This document shows, in pieces, positions 1 through 9,214 of a DNA stretch of 64,000 nucleotides. A program made the translations under genes and the position numbers. The DNA comes from Microbacterium maritypicum (GTDB taxonomy: Bacteria > Actinomycetota > Actinomycetes > Actinomycetales > Microbacteriaceae), in contig NZ_CP168030.1 in assembly GCF_041529975.1 (NCBI RefSeq), positions 1,922,001-1,986,000 of the forward strand, given 5' to 3'. Position 1 is the stretch's first letter; each line of letters opens with the position of its first letter. Below the pieces are notes generated by a model. That model was not told the origin of the DNA. It made no database searches and saw only the letters and a program-made list of their open reading frames with translations.

Positions 1-767
1 AGGGTCGCGGTCATGGCGTTCGGCAGCGCATGGCGGGAGTAGATGCGGTGGGGCGCGAGGCGCTTGGCGCGGGCGGTGCGGATGAAGTCCTGCCCGAGGA
101 CCGAGAGCACCTCGACGCGGATGATGCGCGAGAACACGGCGATCGGTCCGACGGCGAGGGCGATCACGGGGAGGACCAGCGAGAATGGGGCGGTGTTCCC
201 GGCGACGGGGAACCAGCCGAGGGAGACCGCGAACACGTAGACCAGGCCGACCGCGAGGAGGAACTCGGGGATCGCCGCGAGGATCACCGACCCCGTCGCG
301 AACGCCAGCTCGAGTCCGCGTCGTCGCCCGCCGCGGGTGAGCACGGCCATCGTCACCCCGACGGGGACCGAGACCAGCAGCACGAGGAGCACCGCGAGCA
401 GGGCGAGCTGGAGGGTCGCCGGGAGTCGCGTGGCGATGATCTCGGAGACGGGCTGGCTGGTGATCATCGAGGTGCCCATGTCGCCGGTGAACAGTCCGCC
501 GATGTAGCGGAAGTACTGCACGATGAGCGGCTGGTCGAGGCCGAGTGCGGCCCGCTTGGCCTCGACGAGCTCGGCGGGGGCGTTCATCCCGAGGGCCGCC
601 CGCACCGGGTCGCCGGGCACGAGGTGGATCATGAGGAAGGCAGCCGTGACCAGCACCCACACCGCGAGGACGAACTGCCCTCCGCGACGGACCAGGAAGG
701 ACACCCAGGGGTTGTCCGACCGTGCGGATCTGATCAGTATCGCGTGCGTGGCGGTGGTGCTGGCCAT
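1..767 (-). CDS. Dipeptide/oligopeptide ABC transporter permease, DppB-like (partial, C-terminus outside window)
   Basis: Inner-membrane permease of a Dpp/Opp-type importer. The visible 255 residues start MASTTATHAI, continue into a first membrane helix (about 30-50), then the family signature VPGDPVRAALG (about 51-61) and several hydrophobic segments. The segment near the window edge, TARAKRLAPHRIYSRHALPNA, is the cytoplasmic EAA-type loop that docks on the ATPase. GGAGG lies 6 bases before the ATG at 767. It follows the binding-protein gene by 21 bp on the same strand, so the two are co-transcribed. The rest of the gene, and probably a second permease and ATPases, lie beyond base 1. Confidence 0.88.
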   Translation of the reverse strand, partial: MASTTATHAILIRSARSDNPWVSFLVRRGGQFVLAVWVLVTAAFLMIHLVPGDPVRAALGMNAPAELVEAKRAALGLDQPLIVQYFRYIGGLFTGDMGTSMITSQPVSEIIATRLPATLQLALLAVLLVLLVSVPVGVTMAVLTRGGRRRGLELAFATGSVILAAIPEFLLAVGLVYVFAVSLGWFPVAGNTAPFSLVLPVIALAVGPIAVFSRIIRVEVLSVLGQDFIRTARAKRLAPHRIYSRHALPNAMTAT

Positions 768-788
768 CGGCTGCCTCCGGTCTTCGGT

Positions 789-2384
789 CTACTCGTACAT
801 GCGGATCGACGTCGGATCTATGCCGTCGCCCTCGGTGAAGGTCGCCTTGTTCGCGAAGGTTGACCGGGTGATGTTCGCGTAGGGGACGACACTCATGGTC
901 TCGAACAGTGCTTCCTCGGCGGCAGCCCAGTCGTCGCAGCCCTCGCTGCCGGCCTTGGCGGAGGCGGCGGTCACGGCGGCGGTGTAGTCGGCGTTGTCGA
1001 CCGAGGCGTAATTGGTGCCGTTCGGGGGCGTCGCGCCCGAGTAGAACGGCACGAGCATGCTGGGCAGCGAGACGGTCAGCGGGGCGGCCGAGATGTCCCA
1101 GTCGCCGGTCGAGAAGAGCACCTCGCTGAGGGTCGGCGAGTCGACGGCGGTGACGCTGATGTCGACGCCGAGGTCCTTCCATGCGGCCTGCGCGAGTTCG
1201 GCCGCGGCGTTGCCGGCGTCTCCGAGCTGGGAGGAGTAGATCATCCGCAGGGTCAGCGTCTCGCCGTCCTTCGCGCGCACGCCGTCCGACCCGGCCGTCC
1301 AGCCGGCATCGTCGAGAGCGGCGGCGGCCGCATCGACGTCGAGCTCGGGGAGATGTCCCGAGACCGTGTCGGCGCGGCACGGGTTGGGCGAGATGGTGAC
1401 GAGCCCGGTGGGGACGGTGGCGTTTCCGCTGCCGATCACCTGGCGCATCTGCTCGAGGTCGACCGCCTGCATCAGGGCGTCACGCACGGCCTGGTCCGCG
1501 GTCGGGCGGCCCTCGGCCTGGTTGAACGTGAAGGAGCCTCCGGGCGTCTCGAGGTCGGTGTGGAAGAGCCCGGCGCCCTCCGCGCGTGCACGGTCGGGGC
1601 CGATGATCAGAGCCGAGTTGACCTCACCGGACAGCAGCAGGTTGGTCGCGGTGGTCTCGTTCGGCACGACGCGGAACACCACGGTGTCGGGGAGTCCCTT
1701 CTGCGTCGGATCCCAGTCGGCCGGCCCCCAGGTGAAGTCCTCCCGGCGGGTGAGCGTGTACTGACTGTTCGGGGCGATCTCGGTCATGGTGAACATGCCG
1801 GTCGCTCCCTCGCCCTTCGCGAGCGCGTCGGGGTCGTCCATCACGGTGCTGCAGACGATCGAGATGCTGCCGATGTTCTCGATCAGGAACGAGTCGGGGC
1901 GTCCGCTGGTGACGGTCACGGTTCCGGCTGCGTCGTCGCCGACGGCGCTCGTCCCCGGCTGCACCTGCAGCCCGACGAGGGGCGAGCCGTTGGCGGGGTC
2001 GCCGATGTGGCTGATGTTCGCCGCGACGTCGGTCGCCGTCAGTGGAGTGCCGTCTTCGCAGCTGAGGTCGTCGCGGAGCGTGAAGGTGGCGGTGGTCGTG
2101 TCCGCCTCCCACTTCTCGGCGAGACCGGAGGAGATGCTGCCGTCCTCCATCACCTCGACGAGGCGGGCATAGAGGAAGCGATCGATCGAGCGCGCGACCG
2201 ACATCACGGTGATGAACGGGTCGAGGCTTCCCGGGTCGGTCGAGATCACCGAGGTGAAGGTCTTGCCGTCGGCGAGGACGCCGTCGGGGCTCTCGCCCCC
2301 TTCGGGAGGGGCGCTCGCGGCACAGGACGTCAGGGCGAGCGCCGCAACGCCCAGCAGTGCGATCAGAGGTGTACGAGAACGCAT
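789..2384 (-). CDS. ABC transporter substrate-binding lipoprotein, SBP family 5 (peptide/nickel type)
   Basis: A 531-residue extracytoplasmic solute receptor for the adjacent permease. A signal peptide ends in the lipobox LTSC (Cys about 21), so it is a lipoprotein. The family-5 features are visible: FTSVISTDPGSLDPF near residue 45, followed by the long two-lobe body with LAEKWEAD and FTLRDDLSCEDGTPLTATD. The length is typical. GGAGG precedes the ATG by 6 bases. Its position in an operon with an N-acyl-D-amino-acid deacylase-like enzyme and two serine hydrolases suggests the ligand is a peptide or peptidoglycan-derived compound, but the ligand cannot be read from sequence. Confidence 0.88.
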   Translation of the reverse strand: MRSRTPLIALLGVAALALTSCAASAPPEGGESPDGVLADGKTFTSVISTDPGSLDPFITVMSVARSIDRFLYARLVEVMEDGSISSGLAEKWEADTTTATFTLRDDLSCEDGTPLTATDVAANISHIGDPANGSPLVGLQVQPGTSAVGDDAAGTVTVTSGRPDSFLIENIGSISIVCSTVMDDPDALAKGEGATGMFTMTEIAPNSQYTLTRREDFTWGPADWDPTQKGLPDTVVFRVVPNETTATNLLLSGEVNSALIIGPDRARAEGAGLFHTDLETPGGSFTFNQAEGRPTADQAVRDALMQAVDLEQMRQVIGSGNATVPTGLVTISPNPCRADTVSGHLPELDVDAAAAALDDAGWTAGSDGVRAKDGETLTLRMIYSSQLGDAGNAAAELAQAAWKDLGVDISVTAVDSPTLSEVLFSTGDWDISAAPLTVSLPSMLVPFYSGATPPNGTNYASVDNADYTAAVTAASAKAGSEGCDDWAAAEEALFETMSVVPYANITRSTFANKATFTEGDGIDPTSIRMYE

Positions 2385-2409
2385 CAGAAGCCTCCAGCAG
2401 TGTTCGGGA

Positions 2410-2448
2410 TGGTGCAGGTGGGTGGTGCAGGGGGTGAAATGGTGCAGG
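2410..2448. repeat. Three direct copies of TGGTGCAGG
   Basis: TGGTGCAGG occurs at 2410-2418, 2423-2431 and 2440-2448. The copies fill most of the 64-bp gap between the serine hydrolase gene and the binding-protein gene of the same minus-strand operon. They could be a regulatory or RNA-processing element, or a chance tandem duplication. Confidence 0.6.
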
Positions 2449-3333
2449 TCAGATCGCGCGGAGGTGCTCGACGGCAGCGAAGCCCGCCCGGCCGATCGAG
2501 GCGTCCACGAGGGGTTGCCTGTCGGTGAGGGAGGTGGCGCGGGTGAAGACGGCCACCGCGTGCTGCCGGCCGTCGGGATAGGTCACCACTCCCGCCTCGT
2601 TGCGCCAGGTGGGGAGGGTGCCGGTCTTCGCCGCGATGCGGACACCGGCCGGGAAGCCCGAGGTCAGCCGGTGCGGCCAGATCTGCAGCGCCATGATGTC
2701 CCTGGCTTGACGGCACGCGTCGGCCGGTGCCGCGGTGTCGGTCCACAGCGCGTTCAGCAGCGTCGTGACATCGCGCGGCGTGGAGTGCGATGTCTGCACC
2801 GGGTGCACGGCATCCAGGGCCAGGATCTGCGCGGGCGTCGCACTCTCGAGCAGCTCGTCCAGATCGCTGTCTGCCGTGCCGCCCAGATCGGAGACGACCG
2901 AGGCGAACAGGTCTTCGCAGCACCCGACGAGCTGCGTCTGCTGCAAGCCCAGGTCGCTGATCACCCGGTTCACCGCATCCGCACCGAGCCGATGGTAGAT
3001 GACATCGGTGGCGGCGTTGTCGCTCATCGTCATCATGTTCAGAGCGAGGTCGCGCCAGCTGGCCACGACGTCGTCCGCGAAGCCCGCCGTGCCCACGCCG
3101 CCGATGCGGTAGCGCGCCGTCACGGTGGTCCGTTCGGTCGGGTCGAGCTCACCGGCGGCGACCGCTCGGACGTATGCCGTGAGCACGAGGATCTTGAACA
3201 CGGAGGCGAGCACCACGGGCTCGTCGGCCTCGACACTCACCTCCGGGCCGCCGTCGACGCCGATCTCCCGGGCGTGCAGGTACCCGGCGGCGTCGGCATC
3301 CGTGAAGATCTCTGCGATCGCCGCCGTGCTCAT
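2449..3333 (-). CDS. Class A beta-lactamase-fold serine hydrolase without signal peptide
   Basis: A 294-residue protein with the three active-site motifs of penicillin-recognising serine hydrolases: SVFK (Ser44-Lys47), SDN (104-106) and KTG (236-238). The Glu of the class A omega loop is not obvious. There is no signal peptide, so it is probably cytoplasmic and more likely a peptidase or amidase than a resistance enzyme. The ATG at 3333 is chosen because it forms an ATGA overlap with the stop of the preceding gene and begins the conserved part. A longer frame reaches upstream to 3465 but lies inside that gene. The context (deacylase, class C-like hydrolase, peptide transporter) supports a role in breaking down imported peptides. 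Confidence 0.8.
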   Translation of the reverse strand: MSTAAIAEIFTDADAAGYLHAREIGVDGGPEVSVEADEPVVLASVFKILVLTAYVRAVAAGELDPTERTTVTARYRIGGVGTAGFADDVVASWRDLALNMMTMSDNAATDVIYHRLGADAVNRVISDLGLQQTQLVGCCEDLFASVVSDLGGTADSDLDELLESATPAQILALDAVHPVQTSHSTPRDVTTLLNALWTDTAAPADACRQARDIMALQIWPHRLTSGFPAGVRIAAKTGTLPTWRNEAGVVTYPDGRQHAVAVFTRATSLTDRQPLVDASIGRAGFAAVEHLRAI

Positions 3334-4718
3334 GCGTCGACCCGGCGATCGGCGCGTCCGGTGTGCAGGTACAGTGCGCGTCCGCTGCCGTCGTCGCCCA
3401 CGAAGGCGTGCGGCATGCGGATCCCGTGCTCCTGCGTGCGGGGGAGCAGCGTGTCCGTCGTCCATCCGACGAGCTCGACGGGCTCCGGTGCCGGGCCCAG
3501 CTCGGCGAAGATCCCCTTCATGGTGCGGTCGAGCCAGATGCGGCCATCGTCGTCGAGGCGCACCGTCGAGTCGGAGACCGAGGAAGAGTACGTGCCGAGG
3601 ATGCGGTCCACGTCGACCTCGACCGGCGTCTCGGGGATCGCGGGCAACGCGGGCATCGTGACTCCGGCCAGCGCGGCGAGCACTCGGGACGTGATGGCGT
3701 GGTAGGCGTCGACGGTCTGGCCGCCGTTGGTGAGGACCGCCACGGCGACCCCCGCAGCCGGGACCATCCGCAGGAACGCGTTCTGGCCGATCGTGCCGCC
3801 GTCATGGCCGATCACGGGGCCGCCCTCCCAGTCGAAGATCTCCCAGCCGAGGCCCCAGGCGTCGCCCATCAGGCCCAGCTCGGGGAGATCGACCTGTCGC
3901 TCCTGCATCGCCCGCACGCTCTGCTCCGACAGCACGCGAGTTCCGTCGGGAGCCACGCCGCCGTCGAGGTGCATGCGGGCGTAGCTCACCAGATCGTGCG
4001 CGGTCATCGCGAGCATCGAACCGGCCGGGGCATTGGAGCGCACGAGGCTCCAGACCGGTGCGGGAACCGGCTCGTCGCCGCTCTCCCCGGGGATGTGCCC
4101 GAGGGCGGCGCGGAACATGATCGCCTCCGAGGCCGTGGTGGCCACGTGCGTCAGCCCCAGCGGACCGGCGAGGTGGGTGCGCAGCGCCTGGTCGTACGAC
4201 GTGCCGCGCAGCACCTCGACGATGCGGCCCAGCACCACGAAGGCGGCGTTGTTGTACGAGAAGCGCTCGCCGGGGGCGAAGAGCTGCGGGGCGTCGGCGA
4301 TCGTGGCGAGGTACTTCTCCACGGCATCGTCGCCGACCCCGGTGTCGTTGAACAGGTCGCCCTCGAAGCCGCTCACGTGGCTCAACAGTTGTCGGGCCGT
4401 GATCGTGCGCGCCGCCGCAGCGTCGCCGATCGCGAAGGCGGGGACGGTGTCGCGCACCGGGGCGTCGATGTCGAGCAGTCCCTCGTCGACGAGCTGCATG
4501 ATGAGCGTCGCCGTCCAGGTCTTGGTGATCGAGCCGATCTGGAAGACCGAGTCCACGTCGGCTTCGACACCGGTGTTGCGGTTCAGGATTCCGGCGGCCG
4601 TGGTGAAGATCTCACCGTCGGCCAGGATCGCGACGGATGCCGCGGGGATGTGCGCGTCGGCCAGCATCGCGGGAAGGTTCTCCCGCACCCAGCTGCCGAT
4701 TTCGTTCAGGTCGGACAC
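3330..4718 (-). CDS. Class C beta-lactamase / D-aminopeptidase-like serine hydrolase
   Basis: A 462-residue member of the beta-lactamase-related family (esterase EstB, D-aminopeptidase, AmpC fold). SITK (Ser63-Lys66) is the nucleophile motif, YNN in FSYNNA is the YxN motif, and HDGGTIG replaces the KTG motif as in D-aminopeptidase-like members. A C-terminal extension of about 110 residues follows the catalytic domain. No signal peptide is seen. The GTG start at 4718 has GAGGAG just upstream. It overlaps the next gene by 4 bases (ATGA). The 142-bp gap to the upstream deacylase gene may hold a weak hairpin (CGGGCGA...TCGCCCG), so a separate promoter is possible. Substrate is unknown; D-amino-acid peptides are an inference from context. 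Confidence 0.85.
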   Translation of the reverse strand: MSDLNEIGSWVRENLPAMLADAHIPAASVAILADGEIFTTAAGILNRNTGVEADVDSVFQIGSITKTWTATLIMQLVDEGLLDIDAPVRDTVPAFAIGDAAAARTITARQLLSHVSGFEGDLFNDTGVGDDAVEKYLATIADAPQLFAPGERFSYNNAAFVVLGRIVEVLRGTSYDQALRTHLAGPLGLTHVATTASEAIMFRAALGHIPGESGDEPVPAPVWSLVRSNAPAGSMLAMTAHDLVSYARMHLDGGVAPDGTRVLSEQSVRAMQERQVDLPELGLMGDAWGLGWEIFDWEGGPVIGHDGGTIGQNAFLRMVPAAGVAVAVLTNGGQTVDAYHAITSRVLAALAGVTMPALPAIPETPVEVDVDRILGTYSSSVSDSTVRLDDDGRIWLDRTMKGIFAELGPAPEPVELVGWTTDTLLPRTQEHGIRMPHAFVGDDGSGRALYLHTGRADRRVDA

Positions 4719-4860
4719 GTGCGCTCCTCTACATCGAGTGGGTCGTCGCATTCGAGGCGACGGCGATGGGCCGAGACTATTCGCGTGCTCCGCCGGCCCG
4801 TTGGTGTCGGGCGACGAGACTTGCGCGGACCTTGGTTCGCCCGGACGAAGGATCGATGCT

Positions 4861-6345
4861 TCAGGCGTTCCCTCGTACGGGGCGCCCCGGCAGGGCCTCG
4901 GTCACGATCTCCCCGGCGTGCACGACGGGGGTGCCGTGCACAAACAGGTAGCGGATGCCCCGCGAGGGCCGGGTCGGGTCGGAGTAGGTCGCCCGGTCGG
5001 TGAGGGTCGCCGGATCGAGGACCACGATGTCGGCATCGGCTCCGACAGCGAGATGCCCCTTGCCCCGCATGCCCGAGGAGACCTCGTCGAGCACCCGCGC
5101 CGGAAGGAATGAGCAGCGACGGAAGGCCTCGAGCCAGCTCCACGTTCCGCTCTCGACGACCATGAGACGAAGCGACTTCGTGAACGTCCCCGCCGTGCGC
5201 GGGTGCGTGTGTCCGCCGGAGGGGAGAGGCCAGTCACGCTGCTCGTACACGGTCCGGCCGTCGGTCTCTGCCCACGAGATCGGCATCGCATCGCTCGCGA
5301 CGATCGAATCGGGGTAGGCGAGGGCACGGTGCAGGTGCGCGCGATCGAGGGGGTCCGTTTCGTCGAGGAACGTCACGATGCACGCGGCGCCGGGGTCGGT
5401 GGCGCGGACTTCGCGCAGCCGGGCCTCATCGGCGATGCGCTCGCCGGTATCCACGAGCACGAGCGAGCTCGGGGTGATGCCGAGTCCCTTGAGCTTCTCC
5501 GGAGCGAGGAAGAACGCGCCGATCGCGGTACTGCCCGCCCCGTAGGGATAGGCCTCGACCGTCACGCGGGAGCCCGCCGCGCGGCTGCGGTCGAGCAGGG
5601 CCAGCACGCGGTCGATGTGGCGCAGCGACGTGCTGTTCACGTGGCAGTGGTGCATGGCGGCGCCGGTCTCGGCGGCCGCGCGGACGAGCTCCTCGGACCC
5701 GTCGATCGGCGTGCGGGGGTCGGCTTCGATCAGCTCGCGCACGTGCGTGAACGTCGGGGCATGTGCGGCCGCGGCCAGCCGGGCGAGCTCCAGGTACTCG
5801 TCCGGATCGGAGCGGGGCGCGTAGCCCATGAGCACACCGATCCCCAGTGCGCCGGCACCGAGCTCGTCCTCGAGCAGGCTCAACCAGCGGCGGCGTTCGG
5901 CGGGGGAGGAGGCGCGCTGCCACTCGGGCGTGCCGAGCAGGTCCATCGACGCGGCGAAGTCGGCGACGGGCACCCGGTCGAGGTGCGCGTACGCCCGTGC
6001 CTGCGACCAGGACGCGGAGAATCCGTAGTTCAGGGGGCGGCCGTCTGCCGCGGCGCGCGCCAGCGCCTCGGCGATCGGCATGAGGCCCGCTTCGAGGTCG
6101 AGTGCGGTGGTGACGCCGTCCATCGCCTGCAGACGCTGTCCGGCGATCGAGTGCACGTGGCTGTGCAGGTCGACGAAGCCGGGGCCGACGATGAGACCCG
6201 TGGCGTCGACGATGTCCGCATCCACCGGTGCCGTGAGTGCATCACCGACGGCGGCCACCCGTCCCTCTGTGATCAGGAGGTCGGCGATCCGGTCGGATCC
6301 GGTCTTCGGGTCGATGACGCGCCCGCCGCGCAGCAGAGTGTCCAC
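4861..6345 (-). CDS. Amidohydrolase, N-acyl-D-amino-acid deacylase (D-aminoacylase) family
   Basis: A 494-residue metal-dependent amidohydrolase. An N-terminal beta-sandwich segment ([13 protein letters not shown]) is followed by the HxH metal motif in [11 protein letters not shown] (61-63), then FTHVRE and HHCHVNSTS histidines and the late SDAMP aspartate, in the order found in D-aminoacylases. The family removes acyl groups from N-acyl-D-amino acids. The GTG at 6345 is chosen because conservation begins there; no good ribosome site is visible upstream, so the start is less certain. It diverges from the LacI gene across 180 bp and heads the peptide operon. The exact substrate is inferred. 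Confidence 0.85.
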   Translation of the reverse strand: MDTLLRGGRVIDPKTGSDRIADLLITEGRVAAVGDALTAPVDADIVDATGLIVGPGFVDLHSHVHSIAGQRLQAMDGVTTALDLEAGLMPIAEALARAAADGRPLNYGFSASWSQARAYAHLDRVPVADFAASMDLLGTPEWQRASSPAERRRWLSLLEDELGAGALGIGVLMGYAPRSDPDEYLELARLAAAAHAPTFTHVRELIEADPRTPIDGSEELVRAAAETGAAMHHCHVNSTSLRHIDRVLALLDRSRAAGSRVTVEAYPYGAGSTAIGAFFLAPEKLKGLGITPSSLVLVDTGERIADEARLREVRATDPGAACIVTFLDETDPLDRAHLHRALAYPDSIVASDAMPISWAETDGRTVYEQRDWPLPSGGHTHPRTAGTFTKSLRLMVVESGTWSWLEAFRRCSFLPARVLDEVSSGMRGKGHLAVGADADIVVLDPATLTDRATYSDPTRPSRGIRYLFVHGTPVVHAGEIVTEALPGRPVRGNA

Positions 6346-6479
6346 GTGGTCACGATGCCATGCTGAGGGAGGCCGTTCCGGTGCAGTCCGACGAAACCGG
6401 GTGCACGTTCCCGTGCCCCCGCACAACCGGCGACGCGTGGCGACGGTCGGCGAGAGGTGCGTGCGCGCGTCCCAGCAGA

Positions 6480-6509
6480 CATAATGAAGTGACGATGTGA
6501 CCGTGCACA
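6480..6509 (+). promoter_or_regulatory. lacI promoter -10 and LacI-type operator
   Basis: CATAAT (6480-6485) can act as a -10 box. TGTGACCGTGCACA (6496-6509) lies at the expected transcription start. It resembles the better palindrome TGTGAACGGTCACA at 7599-7612 before the transporter genes. This fits autoregulation by the adjacent LacI protein and might also affect the divergent deacylase operon. Confidence 0.55.
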
Positions 6510-6525
6510 CGCGAGGAGGCTAGTG

Positions 6526-7539
6526 ATGTCCACCGCCTCCGAGCGTGCGCGGCTGCCCAGCATCCGCGACGTCGCGCGGCTCGCCGGGGTCTCGCATCAG
6601 ACCGTGTCGCGGGTATTGAACGATCATCCGAGCATCCGTCCCGAGACGAAGGCCAAGGTCCTCGACGCGATCTCCGTGCTCGACTACCGGCCGAATCTCG
6701 CGGCCAGGGCGCTGGTCACCAGCAAGTCGAACATGCTGGGGATCCTCTCGGCGACGATCGGGGAGTTCGGTCCGACGTCGTCCATCGCGGGGATCGAGGA
6801 TGCGGCGCGCGAGGAGGGGTACTCGGTCTCGACCCTGAACCTCCCCGCGACGAGTCCCGAGGCGATCGGCAACGCGGTGCGGCAGCTCTCGCGCGAGCAG
6901 GTCGACGGGATCGTGGTGCTCGCGCCGCAGGTGCGGGTGTTCCATGTCCTTCGCGGCATGTCCGTCGACATGCCGTTCGTCACGCTGCAGACGGCATCCG
7001 GCTCGGACGGGGTGAGCCTGTCCGCCGACCAGGTCGCCGGTGCCCGAGCGGCGACGGAGCACCTGATCTCGCTCGGTCACAGCGACATCCTGCACCTGGC
7101 TGGACCTCAGGACTGGATCGAGGCCGAGTCGCGCATGCGCGGCTACCTCGACGGACTGCGCGAGGCCGATCTGCCCACGTTCCCGCCGATCCGCGGCGAC
7201 TGGACCGCGGACTTCGGGTACTTCGCGGGCAAGGAGCTCGCCCTCCGCCGCGACTTCACCGCCGTGTTCGCCGCGAACGACCTCATGGCGATCGGGCTGA
7301 TGCACGGGTTCCGCGACTCGGGGATACGCGTCCCGCACGACGTGAGTGTGATCGGTTTCGACGACATCCCCGTCGCGGCGCATGTGGCGCCGTCGCTCAG
7401 CACCGTGCACCAGGACTTCCCCGAGCTCGGGCGCCGAGCCGTGCGCATCCTGCTCGCGCAGATCCGTGGTGAGCAGGTGCCGGAGTTCGGCCCGCTGCAG
7501 ACGATCCTTCGCGCGCGCGAATCCGCTGCATCACGGTAG
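6526..7539 (+). CDS. LacI family transcriptional regulator
   Basis: A 337-residue sugar-responsive repressor. The N-terminal helix-turn-helix reads IRDVARLAGVSHQTVSRVLN and is followed by the hinge segment YRPNLAARALVTSKS, then a periplasmic-binding-protein-like effector domain ending with the SVIGFDDIPVA and STVHQDF signatures. AGGAGG (6514-6519) is 6 bases before ATG 6526 and only 3 before an in-frame GTG at 6523, so the ATG is preferred. It is 107 bp upstream of and co-oriented with the sugar importer. Shared operator-like palindromes in both promoter regions indicate it controls itself and the importer. Confidence 0.93.
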   Translation: MSTASERARLPSIRDVARLAGVSHQTVSRVLNDHPSIRPETKAKVLDAISVLDYRPNLAARALVTSKSNMLGILSATIGEFGPTSSIAGIEDAAREEGYSVSTLNLPATSPEAIGNAVRQLSREQVDGIVVLAPQVRVFHVLRGMSVDMPFVTLQTASGSDGVSLSADQVAGARAATEHLISLGHSDILHLAGPQDWIEAESRMRGYLDGLREADLPTFPPIRGDWTADFGYFAGKELALRRDFTAVFAANDLMAIGLMHGFRDSGIRVPHDVSVIGFDDIPVAAHVAPSLSTVHQDFPELGRRAVRILLAQIRGEQVPEFGPLQTILRARESAASR

Positions 7540-7562
7540 CGACACGAAATCCCGGCGCGGAC

Positions 7563-7625
7563 TTGACAGCGGTCCATCAGAAGACGACGATATATCGATG
7601 TGAACGGTCACATTGAAGGTGACCG
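7563..7625 (+). promoter_or_regulatory. Sugar importer promoter with LacI-type operators
   Basis: TTGACA (7563-7568) is a consensus -35 box with an AT-rich -10 region at 7587-7596. Directly downstream is the palindrome TGTGAACGGTCACA (7599-7612), typical of LacI-family sites. An overlapping inverted repeat CGGTCAC (7605-7611) / GTGACCG (7619-7625) could be a second site or an RNA hairpin. Repressor bound here would block transcription of mmsA. Confidence 0.65.
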
Positions 7626-7645
7626 CACGTCGCGAGGAATGATCC

Positions 7646-9214
7646 GTGAGCACCACTGCAACGTTGCCGACTGTGTCAGGCCCGATCCTGGAGATGCGTA
7701 GCATCACCAAGGAGTTCCCGGGGGTCAAGGCGCTGGCCGATGTCTCCATCACCGTCCGCGCCGGCGAGATCCACGCGATCTGCGGGGAGAACGGCGCCGG
7801 GAAGTCGACCCTGATGAAGGTCCTCTCCGGGGTGTATCCGTACGGGACCTACGAGGGTGAGATCCTGCTGTACGGCGAGGAGCAGCGCTTCAAGGACATC
7901 GTCGCCAGCGAGCAGGCCGGCATCGCGATCATCCACCAGGAGCTCGCGCTCATCCCCGAGCTCTCGGTCACCGAGAACATCTTCCTCGGCAACGAGATCT
8001 CCCGCGGCGGCCGCATCGACTGGCAGGCGCAAAAGGAGCGCACGATCGAGCTCCTCGCCCGCGTCGGGCTGAGTGAGGACCCGGACGCGCAGATCAAGAC
8101 CCTTGGCGTCGGCAAGCAGCAGCTGATCGAGATCGCGAAGGCGCTCAACAAAGAGGTCAAGCTCCTGATCCTCGACGAGCCGACCGCCGCGCTCAACGAG
8201 AACGACTCCCAGCACCTGCTCGACCTGATCCTCGGCCTCAAGGCCAAGGGCATCGCGTCGATCATGATCAGCCACAAGCTCAACGAGATCGAGCAGATCG
8301 CCGATGAGATCACGATCATCCGCGACGGCCGCACGGTCGAGACGCTCGACATCTCCCGCGGCGAGATCAACGAGGACCGCATCATCCGCGGCATGGTCGG
8401 CCGCTCGCTCGAGAGCCGCTACCCCGACCGCACGCCCGAGATCGGCGAGGTGTTCTTCGAGGTCAAGGACTGGTGGGTGCAGCATCCGACCGTCCCGGAG
8501 CGCATGGTCGTCAAGGGCTCGAACATCAACGTCCGCCGCGGCGAGGTCGTCGGCATCGCCGGGCTCATGGGCGCCGGGCGCACCGAGTTCGCCATGAGCA
8601 TCTTCGGTCGCTCCTACGGCAACTTCCTCTCCGGCACCCTGATCAAGGACGGCCAGGAGGTCGCGCTCCACGACGTCTCGTCCGCGATCAAGCACGGCCT
8701 GGCGTACGTCAGCGAGGACCGCAAGGTGCTCGGGCTCAACCTGCTCGACACCATCAAGCGCTCGGTCGTCGCCGCCAAGCTCTCCAAGATCGCCAAGCGC
8801 GGCGTCGTCGATGCGCGCGCCGAGTTCGCCGTGGCGGAGGACTACCGCAAGGCCCTGCGCATCAAGACGCCCTCGGTCGAGGAGGGGGTCGGCAAGCTGT
8901 CCGGCGGAAACCAGCAGAAGGTCGTGCTGGCGAAGTGGATGTTCACCGACCCCGACCTGCTGATCCTCGACGAGCCGACCCGCGGCATCGACGTCGGAGC
9001 GAAGTACGAGATCTACGCGATCATCAACCAGCTCGCGGCACAGGGCAAGGGCGTCATCGTCATCTCCAGCGAGCTGCCCGAGCTGCTCGGCATCTCCGAC
9101 CGCATCTACACCGTCTTCGAAGGTCGGGTCACCGACTGCATCCCGGCCGACCAGGCGACACCCGAGGACCTCATGCGCAGCATGACCTCGACGAACCAGA
9201 AAGCATCCGCATGA
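7646..9214 (+). CDS. mmsA: Multiple-monosaccharide ABC transporter ATP-binding protein
   Basis: A 522-residue protein with two tandem ABC domains, as in XylG/GguA-type importers. The first half has Walker [10 protein letters not shown] (about 49-57), LGVGKQQ and Walker [12 protein letters not shown]. The second half has the degenerate Walker A (GLMGAGRTE) usual for this family, the signature LSGGNQQ, and [14 protein letters not shown]. It powers uptake of a pentose or hexose. GTG start with GAGGAA upstream. It overlaps mmsB by four bases (ATGA). The name follows common annotation of this family and does not imply the unrelated semialdehyde dehydrogenase of the same symbol. Confidence 0.93.
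   Translation: MSTTATLPTVSGPILEMRSITKEFPGVKALADVSITVRAGEIHAICGENGAGKSTLMKVLSGVYPYGTYEGEILLYGEEQRFKDIVASEQAGIAIIHQELALIPELSVTENIFLGNEISRGGRIDWQAQKERTIELLARVGLSEDPDAQIKTLGVGKQQLIEIAKALNKEVKLLILDEPTAALNENDSQHLLDLILGLKAKGIASIMISHKLNEIEQIADEITIIRDGRTVETLDISRGEINEDRIIRGMVGRSLESRYPDRTPEIGEVFFEVKDWWVQHPTVPERMVVKGSNINVRRGEVVGIAGLMGAGRTEFAMSIFGRSYGNFLSGTLIKDGQEVALHDVSSAIKHGLAYVSEDRKVLGLNLLDTIKRSVVAAKLSKIAKRGVVDARAEFAVAEDYRKALRIKTPSVEEGVGKLSGGNQQKVVLAKWMFTDPDLLILDEPTRGIDVGAKYEIYAIINQLAAQGKGVIVISSELPELLGISDRIYTVFEGRVTDCIPADQATPEDLMRSMTSTNQKASA

Noticed and set aside
2449..4718. Beta-lactam resistance genes
   Set aside because: Both serine hydrolases lack export signals, lie in a peptide-uptake operon, and one has HDG instead of KTG; peptidase or esterase roles are more likely.
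4719..4860. Gene or RNA in the 142-bp gap between the deacylase and class C-like hydrolase
   Set aside because: No coding frame with a ribosome site. Only a 7-bp stem with a long loop, too weak to call a terminator.
7599..7612. TGTGAACGGTCACA as a CRP/FNR-type site
   Set aside because: The half-sites are separated by 4 bases, not 6, and a LacI gene lies directly upstream, so a LacI-type operator fits better.
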